Part shown: positions 57,148 to 63,892 of the stretch, piece by piece
How positions within the stretch are numbered: the stretch's first letter is position 1
Layout of the letters: every line of letters begins with the position of its first letter
Origin: Nocardiopsis ganjiahuensis DSM 45031
GTDB taxonomy: Bacteria > Actinomycetota > Actinomycetes > Streptosporangiales > Streptosporangiaceae
Direction of reading: 5' to 3'
Length of the DNA: 64,000 nucleotides
NCBI RefSeq assembly: GCF_000341085.1
Contig: NZ_ANBA01000003.1
Location: 62,001 to 126,000, forward strand
Position numbers and translations under genes: made by a program
The notes under the pieces: model-generated
What the model was told of the DNA's origin: nothing
Database searches by the model: none
Seen by the model: only the letters and a program-made list of their open reading frames with translations

Positions 57148-58670
57148 CCGTACATGACCCACGGCTCGGACACCTCCTCTTCGTCGATGGGAGGCTCACA
57201 CGCCCACTGGTGCGCCATCACCGCGGCGATGGCCAGGTCGATTTTCCGGGGTGAGTTCCGGGAGTCCTTGCGGAGCCGGGCCCCGCGGCTGTCGGTGTAG
57301 ACGGTGCAGTTGTCGACGTGGCGGGCGAGCCGCTCATCACCGGAGTGGGTGAGCTGCCCGTTGAGGACCGCCTCGTAGAACCGGGCGGTGGCCGGGACCA
57401 TCCGGGCCGGGGACTGCGGGAATTCGACGATGGGCAGGCCCTCATCCTCGAGAACCTGGTACGTCCTGCTCCACCGGTACGGGTCGCACGCGATGAACTG
57501 CACGTCGAACTTCCGGCAGGCCTGCCGGATGGCGTCCTCCACCTGCATGATGGGGACCCGCCACTCCTGCCCGGCCTCCGCGGGCTTCTCCCAGCACTCG
57601 ACCACGTCGAGGTGGGGGTGCTGGTTGTCGTCGCCGAGTTCGACAGCGACCAGGGCGGTCGAGTCGTTGGAGAAGCTGCCGTCGAAGCCGAGGACAACGC
57701 GGGCGCCTTCGGGGATCGGCCGGCGCTCTTCGCACGCTGGCCAGGTTCCGGCGGGCAGCCACGCGGTCGCGGCACTGACCCACTGGTTGCAGCGCTTGGT
57801 GCGCCACTCCGCTTCGAGGGTTTTCAGGACACCGGACTCGAAGTCCTCCTGGGCGACCAGGTCGGCGAACCCGGGGTTGGCTTCCCGCCAGGTGTCCGGG
57901 GACCGGTGGTCGGCGTCGGGGTCCACCGGTTCCCACCAGCCCATGAAGAACGACGGGTCGCTGATCTCGCCGGAGGCGACGCGCTTCCCGTACTGGTACA
58001 TGCCGTAGCACAGGGAGTCCTTACCGGTGGAGTCCGCGCGCACCCCGGCCGTGGTGATGCCGATCATCAGCGGTTCGATGCGGGCACCCATGGCCAGCGC
58101 CATGACGTCCCAGAGTTCGCGAGTCGGCTGGGCATGCACTTCGTCGAACAGGACGGTGGTGGGGTTCAACCCCTCCTTGGTGAAGGCCTCGGCCGACAGC
58201 ACCCGGTACACGGTGCCGGTCGACTTGACCTCCATCGTGTCCTTGTACAACTTGATGGCGTCCGCGAGGTCGGGCTCCATCTCCACCATGCGGCGCGCGG
58301 TCCCGAAGACGATCCGAGCCTGTTCCTTGTCGGCCGCACACGAGTACACCTCACCGCCGGGCGGACCGGCCACCAGCCCGTGCAGGGCCAGGCCCGCGCC
58401 CAACGCGCTCTTGCCGTTCTTGCGGGCCACGCCCACCAACGCCTGCCTGTGCCGGTACCGGCCGTCCGGCCGGCGGGCGTACACGTGCTCCAGGAGGTGG
58501 CGCTGCCACGGGCGGAGCTCCATCGGCGAGCCGGACGGCCCGGCCACGGACTCCTTGGTGATCTTGCACAGGGCCTCGATGAAGTCCGCGGCGAACTCGC
58601 CGTCGCCGCGGGCGAGGTCGGCGGCGGGTACTGGGGTGAGCCATCGGGGCGGCCAGGCGTCACGCGCCAC
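57144..58670 (-). CDS. Terminase large subunit
   Basis: The 508-residue packaging motor and nuclease has an ATPase part with Walker A VARKNGKSAL (residues 81-90) and Walker B VLFDEVHA (about 172-179). The adjacent TRELWDVMALAMGARIEP and IGITTAG are also standard. The C-terminal RNase H-like nuclease has Asp residues in VVLGFDGSFSNDSTALV (near 345), VQFIACDPYRW and the final LDLAIAAVMAH-like block (KIDLAIAAVMAHQW). It belongs to the HK97/phage terminase_1 branch. The GTG at 58670 overlaps the small subunit gene by 11 bp. Confidence 0.95.
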   Translation of the reverse strand: MARDAWPPRWLTPVPAADLARGDGEFAADFIEALCKITKESVAGPSGSPMELRPWQRHLLEHVYARRPDGRYRHRQALVGVARKNGKSALGAGLALHGLVAGPPGGEVYSCAADKEQARIVFGTARRMVEMEPDLADAIKLYKDTMEVKSTGTVYRVLSAEAFTKEGLNPTTVLFDEVHAQPTRELWDVMALAMGARIEPLMIGITTAGVRADSTGKDSLCYGMYQYGKRVASGEISDPSFFMGWWEPVDPDADHRSPDTWREANPGFADLVAQEDFESGVLKTLEAEWRTKRCNQWVSAATAWLPAGTWPACEERRPIPEGARVVLGFDGSFSNDSTALVAVELGDDNQHPHLDVVECWEKPAEAGQEWRVPIMQVEDAIRQACRKFDVQFIACDPYRWSRTYQVLEDEGLPIVEFPQSPARMVPATARFYEAVLNGQLTHSGDERLARHVDNCTVYTDSRGARLRKDSRNSPRKIDLAIAAVMAHQWACEPPIDEEEVSEPWVMYG

Positions 58671-59148
58671 GGTTCCCCCTCTTCGCGAGTAGCTCTTCGA
58701 GCTTGGATTGGCGTTTGACCTCGGCGTATCCGAGACGGCCGCGATCGCTGGGGTTGAAGCCGCACAGGCCTTCGAGATTGGTCATGTGCGACTCGATGAC
58801 GCGGATGGCGCCGACTAGCGGGTTGATGCGGCTCTGTCCCATGGACCCGGGCACCATGTAGCCGGTGGCGTCCAGTTCCGCGCGGAGGGTGGCGCGTTCG
58901 TCGTGGTACTCGCACAGGCGGGTGAGCACGTCGAGGTCGGTCTGCGGGGACAGCCACGCCTGACCGGCGGTCCACAGCCGTTCCCACACCGCGCGCCCTG
59001 CCGGGCGGAGGGTGGCCGGGGCGGGCGGGATACCGTCGGCGGGGGCCAACGACGCGGTGTCCGACTTCGCGGGCAGCGACTCCTTGCCGGGGTTGCCGCG
59101 CTTGCGCTTGAGCTCGGTGGGCTGTCTCGGAGGACCAGGCACAGTCAC
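58660..59148 (-). CDS. Terminase small subunit, P27 family
   Basis: The 162-residue P27-type subunit recognises the phage packaging site. It opens PGPPRQPTELKRKRGNPGKE, the P27 hallmark. LRPAGRAVWERLWTAGQAWLSPQTDLDVLTRLCEYHDERATLRAEL and NPLVGAIRVIESHMTNLEGLCGFNPSDRGRLGYAEV follow. The GTG at 59148 has no perfect ribosome site (GGGGGTGACAGGGG lies upstream). It is preceded by a 165-bp gap and the HNH gene. P27 terminases with a neighbouring HNH endonuclease usually belong to cos-type phages. Confidence 0.93.
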   Translation of the reverse strand: MTVPGPPRQPTELKRKRGNPGKESLPAKSDTASLAPADGIPPAPATLRPAGRAVWERLWTAGQAWLSPQTDLDVLTRLCEYHDERATLRAELDATGYMVPGSMGQSRINPLVGAIRVIESHMTNLEGLCGFNPSDRGRLGYAEVKRQSKLEELLAKRGNRGA

Positions 59149-59313
59149 CCCCTGTCACCGTGGGGCCGGTTGGTGGGGCCCTGAAAAAACGGTTCTAACT
59201 CCCGGCGATGTGCGCGGTGGGGGGGCACGGGTCACCCACCCTGGCCCTGACCTGCGACGGTGGGGGCACCCCCCTCCCCTCCGCCGGGCCTGTGACCTGC
59301 ACAAACACTGTGT

Positions 59314-59646
59314 TCAGCGTTGGTTGGGTGGGATCCAGTCGAGGTTGGCCTGCCGGGAGAGGTTGCACGGACGGCATGACGGAACGTAGTTATCTAGGGT
59401 CGTCAACCCGCCTAGGGACCTAGGCACCAGGTGGTCAGCCGTGGTGGCAGGGGCCGGGCACCAGTGGCAGGGAGGGGAGTCGGCCAGCACGATGTCCCGC
59501 AGCTTGCGGTGTTGGTAGCCGAGACCGCGAGCTGCTGAACTTCCGCGTTGCTGATCACGAAGCTGTTGTCGAGCTGCTTCGCACCGACCACACCTAGACC
59601 CACGCCGGGTCAAGACCCCGCACTCCAGGCAAGGGCAGCGTGCCAC
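59314..59646 (-). CDS. HNH endonuclease beside the terminase
   Basis: The protein has 110 residues. The N-terminal zinc ribbon has CPCLECG and CGRC. The HNH domain follows: CHWCPAPATTADHLVPRSLGGLTTLDNYVPSCRPCNLSRQ, with the DH pair near residues 70-71 and two CxxC zinc half-sites. The HNH enzyme next to a P27 terminase is known to be essential for cos cleavage in HK97-like phages. The GTG at 59646 follows GGGAGG, six bases upstream. The cos site is expected close by, perhaps in the G-rich 59149-59313 gap. Confidence 0.92.
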   Translation of the reverse strand: MARCPCLECGVLTRRGSRCGRCEAARQQLRDQQRGSSAARGLGYQHRKLRDIVLADSPPCHWCPAPATTADHLVPRSLGGLTTLDNYVPSCRPCNLSRQANLDWIPPNQR

Positions 59647-59702
59647 GGCAACCTCCCATGCTGTCGGCGCGTCCTACTCGGAACCCCAACGGAGGAGTCT
59701 CC

Positions 59703-60011
59703 ATGTCCTTGTCGCGTGTACTGCTGGCCGCTGGTGCGGTCGTCCTGCTGGCCGGATGTACCCCTGACCACGAGTACGACCAGGCGGCACACGAGGCTGC
59801 CCTCGAAGAGGCCGGGGTGGAGGTGACCGGGGACATGGACACGATCACCGACGCGTTCACCTCGGCGTGCGAGTCCGATGACCCGGGCACGTGGACGGCG
59901 GGGTTCTTGCGGGACGGCGGGGATGCGGACACGCTGCTGGTATCGGTGGACCACCTGTGCCCGGACCGTGCCGAGGAGTTCGCCGACGCGGTGGAGGGGC
60001 TGGTGGAGTAG
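59703..60011 (+). CDS. Small lipoprotein (moron) on the opposite strand
   Basis: The 102-residue lipoprotein has the N-terminal signal MSLSRVLLAAGAVVLLAGC with lipobox LAGC (Cys19). A short acidic mature domain of about 83 residues follows, with two Cys (SACESD and DHLCPD) likely to form a disulfide and a layout like the DUF732 group. GGAGGAG lies five bases before the ATG. It is the only plus-strand gene inside the minus-strand right arm and has its own terminator, the mark of a lysogenic-conversion (moron) gene. A role in superinfection exclusion or host surface change is inference. Confidence 0.82.
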   Translation: MSLSRVLLAAGAVVLLAGCTPDHEYDQAAHEAALEEAGVEVTGDMDTITDAFTSACESDDPGTWTAGFLRDGGDADTLLVSVDHLCPDRAEEFADAVEGLVE

Positions 60012-60015
60012 GTGC

Positions 60016-60064
60016 CCGTCCTGTCTCGACGTGCTTACCCCCCAGCAGCACGGAGACAGGACGG
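60016..60064 (+). terminator. Terminator of the lipoprotein moron
   Basis: A 12-bp perfect stem (ccgtcctgtctc with gagacaggacgg) encloses a 6-bp inner stem (cgtgct/agcacg). It starts 5 bp after the lipoprotein stop, so transcription is insulated from the convergent early genes. Confidence 0.8.
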
Positions 60065-60132
60065 ACGTGGGGCGCCCGGCAGGGTGAGAGTGGTAGCCGT
60101 CAGGGGTGCGGCCTGGGGCTGCCGGGCCGGTC

Positions 60133-60357
60133 TTAGAGCGCCGCGCGGACGGCGCAGTCCTTAGCTTCGAGGAGCTTGCGCATCGCGGTCGTGGTCTCGG
60201 CCCCGGCGGGAAGACTGTGGTGGACCCAGTGGGCGAGGTCAGCGAACGGGCGGCTGACGTGCTTTAGGTGCGCGGGCAGGTGCTCGTACTTGAAGTACTT
60301 GAGCATGTCGTTCGTCGGGGACGGGGTGTGCTCGGGGTGGTCGCCGGGCGTGGCCAT
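60133..60357 (-). CDS. Acb2-like small phage protein, candidate anti-CBASS sponge
   Basis: The 74-residue protein has the core LKYFKYEHLPAHLKHVSRPFADLAHWVHHSLPAGAETTTAMRKLLEAKDCAVRAAL. This helical-hairpin pattern is shared by a very widespread actinophage small-protein group. It resembles Acb2/Tad1-hairpin proteins, which bind cyclic nucleotides and so blunt CBASS immunity; in particular the HL-x2-VS-x-PF helix and the LRKLLEAKD-x-AVRA helix are alike. The resemblance is by pattern, not by a search. The ATG at 60357 follows GGAGGA. A hairpin terminator lies 30 bp upstream of it, so expression may need readthrough or its own promoter. Confidence 0.55.
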   Translation of the reverse strand: MATPGDHPEHTPSPTNDMLKYFKYEHLPAHLKHVSRPFADLAHWVHHSLPAGAETTTAMRKLLEAKDCAVRAAL

Positions 60358-60388
60358 GGTGTCCTCCGGGAGGGTCGGGGCATGAGGA

Positions 60389-60420
60389 AGGCCCCGGGAG
60401 CAGGTGCTCGACCGGGGCCT
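60389..60420 (-). terminator. Hairpin between early genes and the Acb2-like gene
   Basis: A 9-bp perfect stem (aggccccgg with ccggggcct) plus a 4-bp inner stem (gagc/gctc), followed on the minus strand by TCCTCATG. It separates the early operon from the Acb2-like gene and may attenuate transcription into it. Confidence 0.65.
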
Positions 60421-60500
60421 GAAGGTGTTGTGGATACAGCTCCGCTACTGCTGCGAATCCGTCAGCAACAAGATAGCACCTCGTAAGGGGCTTTCGCGAC

Positions 60501-60782
60501 TCACTCCTTACGGTCTCTCCAGTGGACTCGACGGCGGGCTTCGGCGGTGTAGACGTCGCTCATCCAGAACCGCCGGGGTCGGCCCGAGCCAGGGATGGGC
60601 CGGAGCTGCTTGCGACGGACCCAGGTGTCTACGGTGTCCCGGCTGACGCCCACCTCGACGGCGGCTTCGGCAGCGGTCACCGTGTAGTCACCCACGCGAC
60701 CGGCAGGCGAGAACGCCACTGGGATGTCGTCGCCGTGGTCGCGCGGGATGACCCGGCCACCGTGCGGGGTGCGGTCGGTCAC
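60501..60782 (-). CDS. Excisionase-like helix-turn-helix protein
   Basis: The protein has 93 residues. The MerR/excisionase-type helix-turn-helix is YTVTAAEAAVEVGVSRDTVDTWVRRKQLRPIPGSGRPRRFWMSDV (about residues 34-78), followed by a basic tail (RRRVHWRDRKE). The N-terminal 30 residues are polar. Such proteins act as excisionases (recombination directionality factors) or phage regulators. The GTG at 60782 overlaps the stop of the preceding gene (GTGA). A location at the end of the early operon is common for Xis-like genes, but the integrase is not in view. Confidence 0.75.
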   Translation of the reverse strand: MTDRTPHGGRVIPRDHGDDIPVAFSPAGRVGDYTVTAAEAAVEVGVSRDTVDTWVRRKQLRPIPGSGRPRRFWMSDVYTAEARRRVHWRDRKE

Positions 60783-61447
60783 GCGGGAATCCCTTCGAGG
60801 GCGGCCCACTGGTGTCGCCGGTGGTCGGTTTCGTCGTGGCAGGAGCAGGTGGTGTCGTCGCACCGGCAGGCGGCCGAGGCGCACACCACCAACCCCCGGT
60901 CGGGGAGTTCCCGCAGCGACCGGGCCCCGCAGATCGGGCAGCGCACCCGAAGCTGCCGGACCTCTTCGGACTCGCCGCGGGCGTGCTTGATGCGGGCGCG
61001 CATCCGGCGGACCTCGGCGGTGACGTGGTCCAGGAGGATGTCGTCGGCGCCGATCCGGCTGAGCAGGTTGATGATGCGGCCGATCCGGGTGGGGACGGTG
61101 CGCGCCGGCCGGATGTCGGGGGCGACCCGTTCGAGGACGGCGTCCTGGAGGTCGCCGATCTCGTCGCCGATGTCCTTGAGGACGGAGGGGATGGTCAGGT
61201 CGATCGGGGACGGGGACGCGCCGATGGGTTTGAGGCCCTGGCGGAGCTGGGCGAAGGTCTCGTCGCGCTCGGCTCGCCAGCGGGCTCCGGCGGCGATGAG
61301 CTGTTCGGGTGAGGGGCCCCAGCCGGGGGTGCGGCGGATGGACGCGTCCCACGGCATGGTGGCGAGGTTGGCGTATTCGTCGCGGAGGGCGGACAGGGCC
61401 TCGTAGGCGGCGGTGGTGCGTTCGTGGGCGTAGGCCTGGATGCTCAA
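60779..61447 (-). CDS. Zinc-ribbon early protein
   Basis: The 222-residue protein starts MSIQAYAHERTTAAYEALSALRDEYANLATMPWDASIRRTPGWGPSPE. The middle is helical (PSVLKDIGDEIGDLQDAVLERVAPDI, GRIINLLSRIGADDILLDHVTAEVRRMRARI). The C-terminus has a zinc ribbon (VRCPICGARSLRELPDRGLVVCASAACRC) and a further Cys/His cluster (CSCHDETDHRRH). This layout matches a large group of actinophage early proteins with no assigned function. The start is TTG at 61447 with AGGGGG seven bases upstream. Its stop overlaps the excisionase-like gene. Confidence 0.78.
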   Translation of the reverse strand: MSIQAYAHERTTAAYEALSALRDEYANLATMPWDASIRRTPGWGPSPEQLIAAGARWRAERDETFAQLRQGLKPIGASPSPIDLTIPSVLKDIGDEIGDLQDAVLERVAPDIRPARTVPTRIGRIINLLSRIGADDILLDHVTAEVRRMRARIKHARGESEEVRQLRVRCPICGARSLRELPDRGLVVCASAACRCDDTTCSCHDETDHRRHQWAALEGIPA

Positions 61448-61486
61448 CTGGTCCCCCTGGAGCGGTGGTGGTCGGGTGGTGGTGGG

Positions 61487-61831
61487 CTACTTGATGCCGA
61501 GTTCGCGTTCCAGCTCCCGGATGCGGTCGGCCTGGGCGCGGAGGCGCTTCTCCTGCTCGCGCGGGTCGTGGCCGGTGGCGGTCCGGGTGATCGCCCCGTT
61601 GAACGCGCGGGCGGGCAGGGCGACGGGCCAGAAGAAGAGGGTGATCGTGGTGGCCGCCTTCACGTCTCCCAGGGCGAACTTCTGGTTGAGTTCGCCGGCC
61701 ACGCGCTCGTTCGGGTCGCCGTGTTCTTTCCGGGCGGCCGCCCACGCGCGGGGCAGGTCGCGTTTGGCCAACCACCAGCCGAGGGCGAAGTAGGCGGTGA
61801 GGTAGGCGAGGGCGCCGAGGACGATGGTCAT
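61487..61831 (-). CDS. Small membrane protein with coiled-coil tail
   Basis: The protein has 114 residues. The N-terminal helix MTIVLGALAYLTAYFALGWWL is followed by a charged segment (AKRDLPRAWAAARKEHGDPNERVAGELNQKF), a second hydrophobic segment (TTITLFFWPVALPARAF) and a C-terminal coiled coil (REQEKRLRAQADRIRELEREL). The ATG at 61831 has AGGAGCACCACCGG upstream. Similar two-helix proteins occur in phage early regions, and their role is unknown. Interaction with the membrane during early infection, or superinfection immunity, is a possibility. Confidence 0.65.
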   Translation of the reverse strand: MTIVLGALAYLTAYFALGWWLAKRDLPRAWAAARKEHGDPNERVAGELNQKFALGDVKAATTITLFFWPVALPARAFNGAITRTATGHDPREQEKRLRAQADRIRELERELGIK

Positions 61832-61897
61832 CCGGTGGTGCTCCTGTCGGTGGTGGGCCCGGGGCGCGGACGGGACGCCCCGGGGCGACGAGGTGGG

Positions 61898-62173
61898 TCA
61901 GGTGGTGTGGGGGTGGCCCGGCCAGGACCCGTCCGGGCTGCCGGGTGCGAGGACCCGGTACTCCAGGTGCCAGGGGCCGCCGGGGTCGCCGTCGCGGTCA
62001 GACGGGATGTTCGCGAGGACCAGGCGCTCGCCGATACAACCCCGGCAATAGCGGGTGTAGGACCGGCTGCCGGGCCCGTTGAGGATCTCGATGTCAGCGT
62101 CGAACTCGTGGCAGCGCTGGCAGTCCTGCCGGGCGTGCGGGTAGGGCAGCGGGGTCTTGGGGGTCTCGCTCAT
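61898..62173 (-). CDS. Small zinc-binding protein
   Basis: The 91-residue protein has CQRCHEFDADI and YCRGCIGE, two CxxC pairs that form one zinc site, within MSETPKTPLPYPHARQDCQRC. The C-terminal half is GGPWHLEYRVLAPGSPDG. I do not recognise the family. The ATG at 62173 is preceded by AGGAGCACCCCCG. It belongs to a run of small Cys-rich early proteins in this phage. Confidence 0.65.
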   Translation of the reverse strand: MSETPKTPLPYPHARQDCQRCHEFDADIEILNGPGSRSYTRYCRGCIGERLVLANIPSDRDGDPGGPWHLEYRVLAPGSPDGSWPGHPHTT

Positions 62174-62188
62174 CGGGGGTGCTCCTGG

Positions 62189-62494
62189 TCAGAAGAGGGC
62201 GGTCTGGACGGGCTGAGCGGGCTGGGTGTGGCAGGTGCACGAGCACACCCACCGGCAGGTTCGGTTGGCGAGCCACACCTCGACCGGTGCGGGGTCCAGG
62301 ACCACGGTGCCGTCCGCGTGGGTCAGGTACGTCTCGGAGACGGTCACCTGCTGTGCCTGGCACCGGTCGTGGTCCCCGTGGTGACAGTGGCCGGTCGGCC
62401 CCCACTGGCAGGCGCACGCCGGGGGCTGGTCGGGGTGGCTGGTGCCGGTGCGGCGGGACGCTCGCCGGGCGCGGGGCGGGGCCAGAGTGCTCAC
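62189..62494 (-). CDS. Cys/His-rich small early protein
   Basis: The 101-residue protein is very rich in Cys and His: CACQWGPTGHCHHGDHDRCQAQ in the middle and CRWVCSCTCHTQPAQP near the end. This suggests one or two zinc sites. The start region is basic and Pro-rich. The GTG at 62494 has AGGAGCACCAC upstream. The pattern of two Cys/His clusters flanking a short beta segment (VTVSETYLTHADGTVVLDPAPVEVWL) occurs in other actinophage proteins of unknown function. Confidence 0.65.
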   Translation of the reverse strand: MSTLAPPRARRASRRTGTSHPDQPPACACQWGPTGHCHHGDHDRCQAQQVTVSETYLTHADGTVVLDPAPVEVWLANRTCRWVCSCTCHTQPAQPVQTALF

Positions 62495-62507
62495 GTGGTG
62501 CTCCTGT

Positions 62508-63032
62508 TCAGAAGAGGGTGTGCTGGGCGGCCCAGTCGGGGGCGGTTACGCGCGCCCACGCGGTGTCGGTGCGCGGGTCGTAGTGCGGCCCGTACTCCAC
62601 CGGGAAACCCAGGTCCGCGGCGACCGTCACGATGTTGCGCATGTCCGGGAGAACAGCCAGCTCCTCCCACACCACCGGGTCCGCGTCGTCGGTGTGGCGG
62701 ATGGACACCACATCAACCCGGCGGCCGGCCACCTCCCGGAATTGGGCGAACTCCAGCAGCCAGAACCCGTCCGGCCAGTCCGGTTCGGGGGCGGCCACAC
62801 AGCCGGGGCAGTGAGGAACCTTCGACCAGGCGGGGGTTCCGATCAGCCCCACGTATGGGAGCCCGCACATGGTGTGCCCGGGGTGGTTCGGGTTGGCGCG
62901 GTGGAGGGTGTTGGGGCCGGTGGCGGCGTACTCCCATGGGTCCCACAGCCACGCGGACGGCGGGAGTAGGTCGGGCCGGTCGGCGGGGTCCGGGATGAAG
63001 GTGCGGTGGAGGGCGGCCATGCGGTCAGCCAT
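62508..63032 (-). CDS. Hypothetical phage protein with a zinc-like motif
   Basis: The 174-residue protein starts MADRMAALHRTFIPDPADRPDLLPPSAWLWDPWEYAATGPNTLHRANPNHPGHTMCGLP, then KVPHCPGCVAAPEPDW. The His, Cys and CPGC residues could bind one zinc. A beta-rich part follows (RRVDVVSIRHTDDADPVVWEELAVLPDM). The ATG at 63032 overlaps the end of the coiled-coil gene upstream; an internal ATG at 63020 is an alternative. I do not recognise the family. Confidence 0.65.
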   Translation of the reverse strand: MADRMAALHRTFIPDPADRPDLLPPSAWLWDPWEYAATGPNTLHRANPNHPGHTMCGLPYVGLIGTPAWSKVPHCPGCVAAPEPDWPDGFWLLEFAQFREVAGRRVDVVSIRHTDDADPVVWEELAVLPDMRNIVTVAADLGFPVEYGPHYDPRTDTAWARVTAPDWAAQHTLF

Positions 63033-63552
63033 CGACGCCTCCAACGGGTTCGGGCCGGGTGTCGGCGGCCAGCTGCTCCTCGGCGCGGACGGGGTTCGTG
63101 GTCGCGGCGAGCTGGGCGCGCAGGTCGGCGTTCTCGCGGCGGGCGGTGTCGCGTTCGTCCCGGTACCGGTCACGGACGCGGCGGACCTGGTCGCGGTCGG
63201 CGGCCAGGGCCTCGCGCAGGGCGTCGCGCTGCTGGCGGGCCCGGGCGCGTGCGGACTTCAAGGCCAGCCGAAGGCGTCCGATCTCGGAGTCGCGGCGGTC
63301 GATCTCCTCGTCCCGTTCGGCGTCCCGGGCTTCGAGCTCCTCGCGCAGTCGGCGCTCCCCGGCGGCCACCTGGTCCTCCAGGGCCTCGGCCCGGCGGCGG
63401 AGACGGACGATCTCGGCGTGGTGCTCGACGATGAGCTGACACGCGTCGTCGTACTTCGCGCCCATGATCCCGGCGTCGGCGCGCTCGGAGTTGACGCGGG
63501 CCACGGTGGCGTCGATCCTGGCGCGCTGCTCGGGGGTGAGGTGGTCAGACAC
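63025..63552 (-). CDS. Coiled-coil early protein
   Basis: The protein has 175 residues, nearly all of them a long charged coiled coil (IVRLRRRAEALEDQVAAGERRLREELEARDAERDEEIDRRDSEIGRLRLALKSARARARQQRDAL and onward to ENADLRAQLAA). The N-terminus MSDHLTPEQRARIDATVARVNSERADAGIMGAKYDDACQL is a short helical region. No catalytic motif is seen. The GTG start at 63552 overlaps the stop of the preceding gene. It is probably a structural or adaptor protein of the early phase. Confidence 0.7.
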   Translation of the reverse strand: MSDHLTPEQRARIDATVARVNSERADAGIMGAKYDDACQLIVEHHAEIVRLRRRAEALEDQVAAGERRLREELEARDAERDEEIDRRDSEIGRLRLALKSARARARQQRDALREALAADRDQVRRVRDRYRDERDTARRENADLRAQLAATTNPVRAEEQLAADTRPEPVGGVDG

Positions 63553-63892
63553 GGTCGATCTCCTCGGCGGTCAGGCGGCGGGCGGTAGCGAGCGCCTCGT
63601 CGCGGGTGCGGGCCGGGATCGGGTCGTAGTCGCGACCGGCCGCGAGACCGATCCGGCTGAGCTCGGGACACACCTCCCAGTGGTCGCCCCGGCGGCCGAT
63701 CCGGTAGCGGCCGACGAGGAAGTGCGTGGCGACGGCGAGGTCGGCTTCGAGCTCTTCGAGGCGGGCCTCCAGGGTGGCGATCTCGGCGCGGCCGTCCCGG
63801 CGGCCCTCCTCGCGGGCCTTGGCGATCCGGCGGTCGGTGGAGGCGTGGCGGCGGGCGTTCCTGCCGTTCGGGGTCGGGGTGGGGTCAGCCAC
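63545..63892 (-). CDS. Small phage protein with coiled coil and RYRIGRRGDHWEV domain
   Basis: The protein has 115 residues. The N-terminal basic part (NGRNARRHASTDRRIAKAREEGRRDGRAEI) leads into a coiled coil (ATLEARLEELEADLAVATHFL) and a small beta unit (GRYRIGRRGDHWEVCPELSRIGLAAGRDYDPIPARTRDEALATARRLTAEE). The last part resembles a short DNA- or protein-binding module of unknown function. The GTG at 63892 overlaps the stop of the XRE gene at the window edge by 8 bp. Confidence 0.65.
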   Translation of the reverse strand: MADPTPTPNGRNARRHASTDRRIAKAREEGRRDGRAEIATLEARLEELEADLAVATHFLVGRYRIGRRGDHWEVCPELSRIGLAAGRDYDPIPARTRDEALATARRLTAEEIDRV

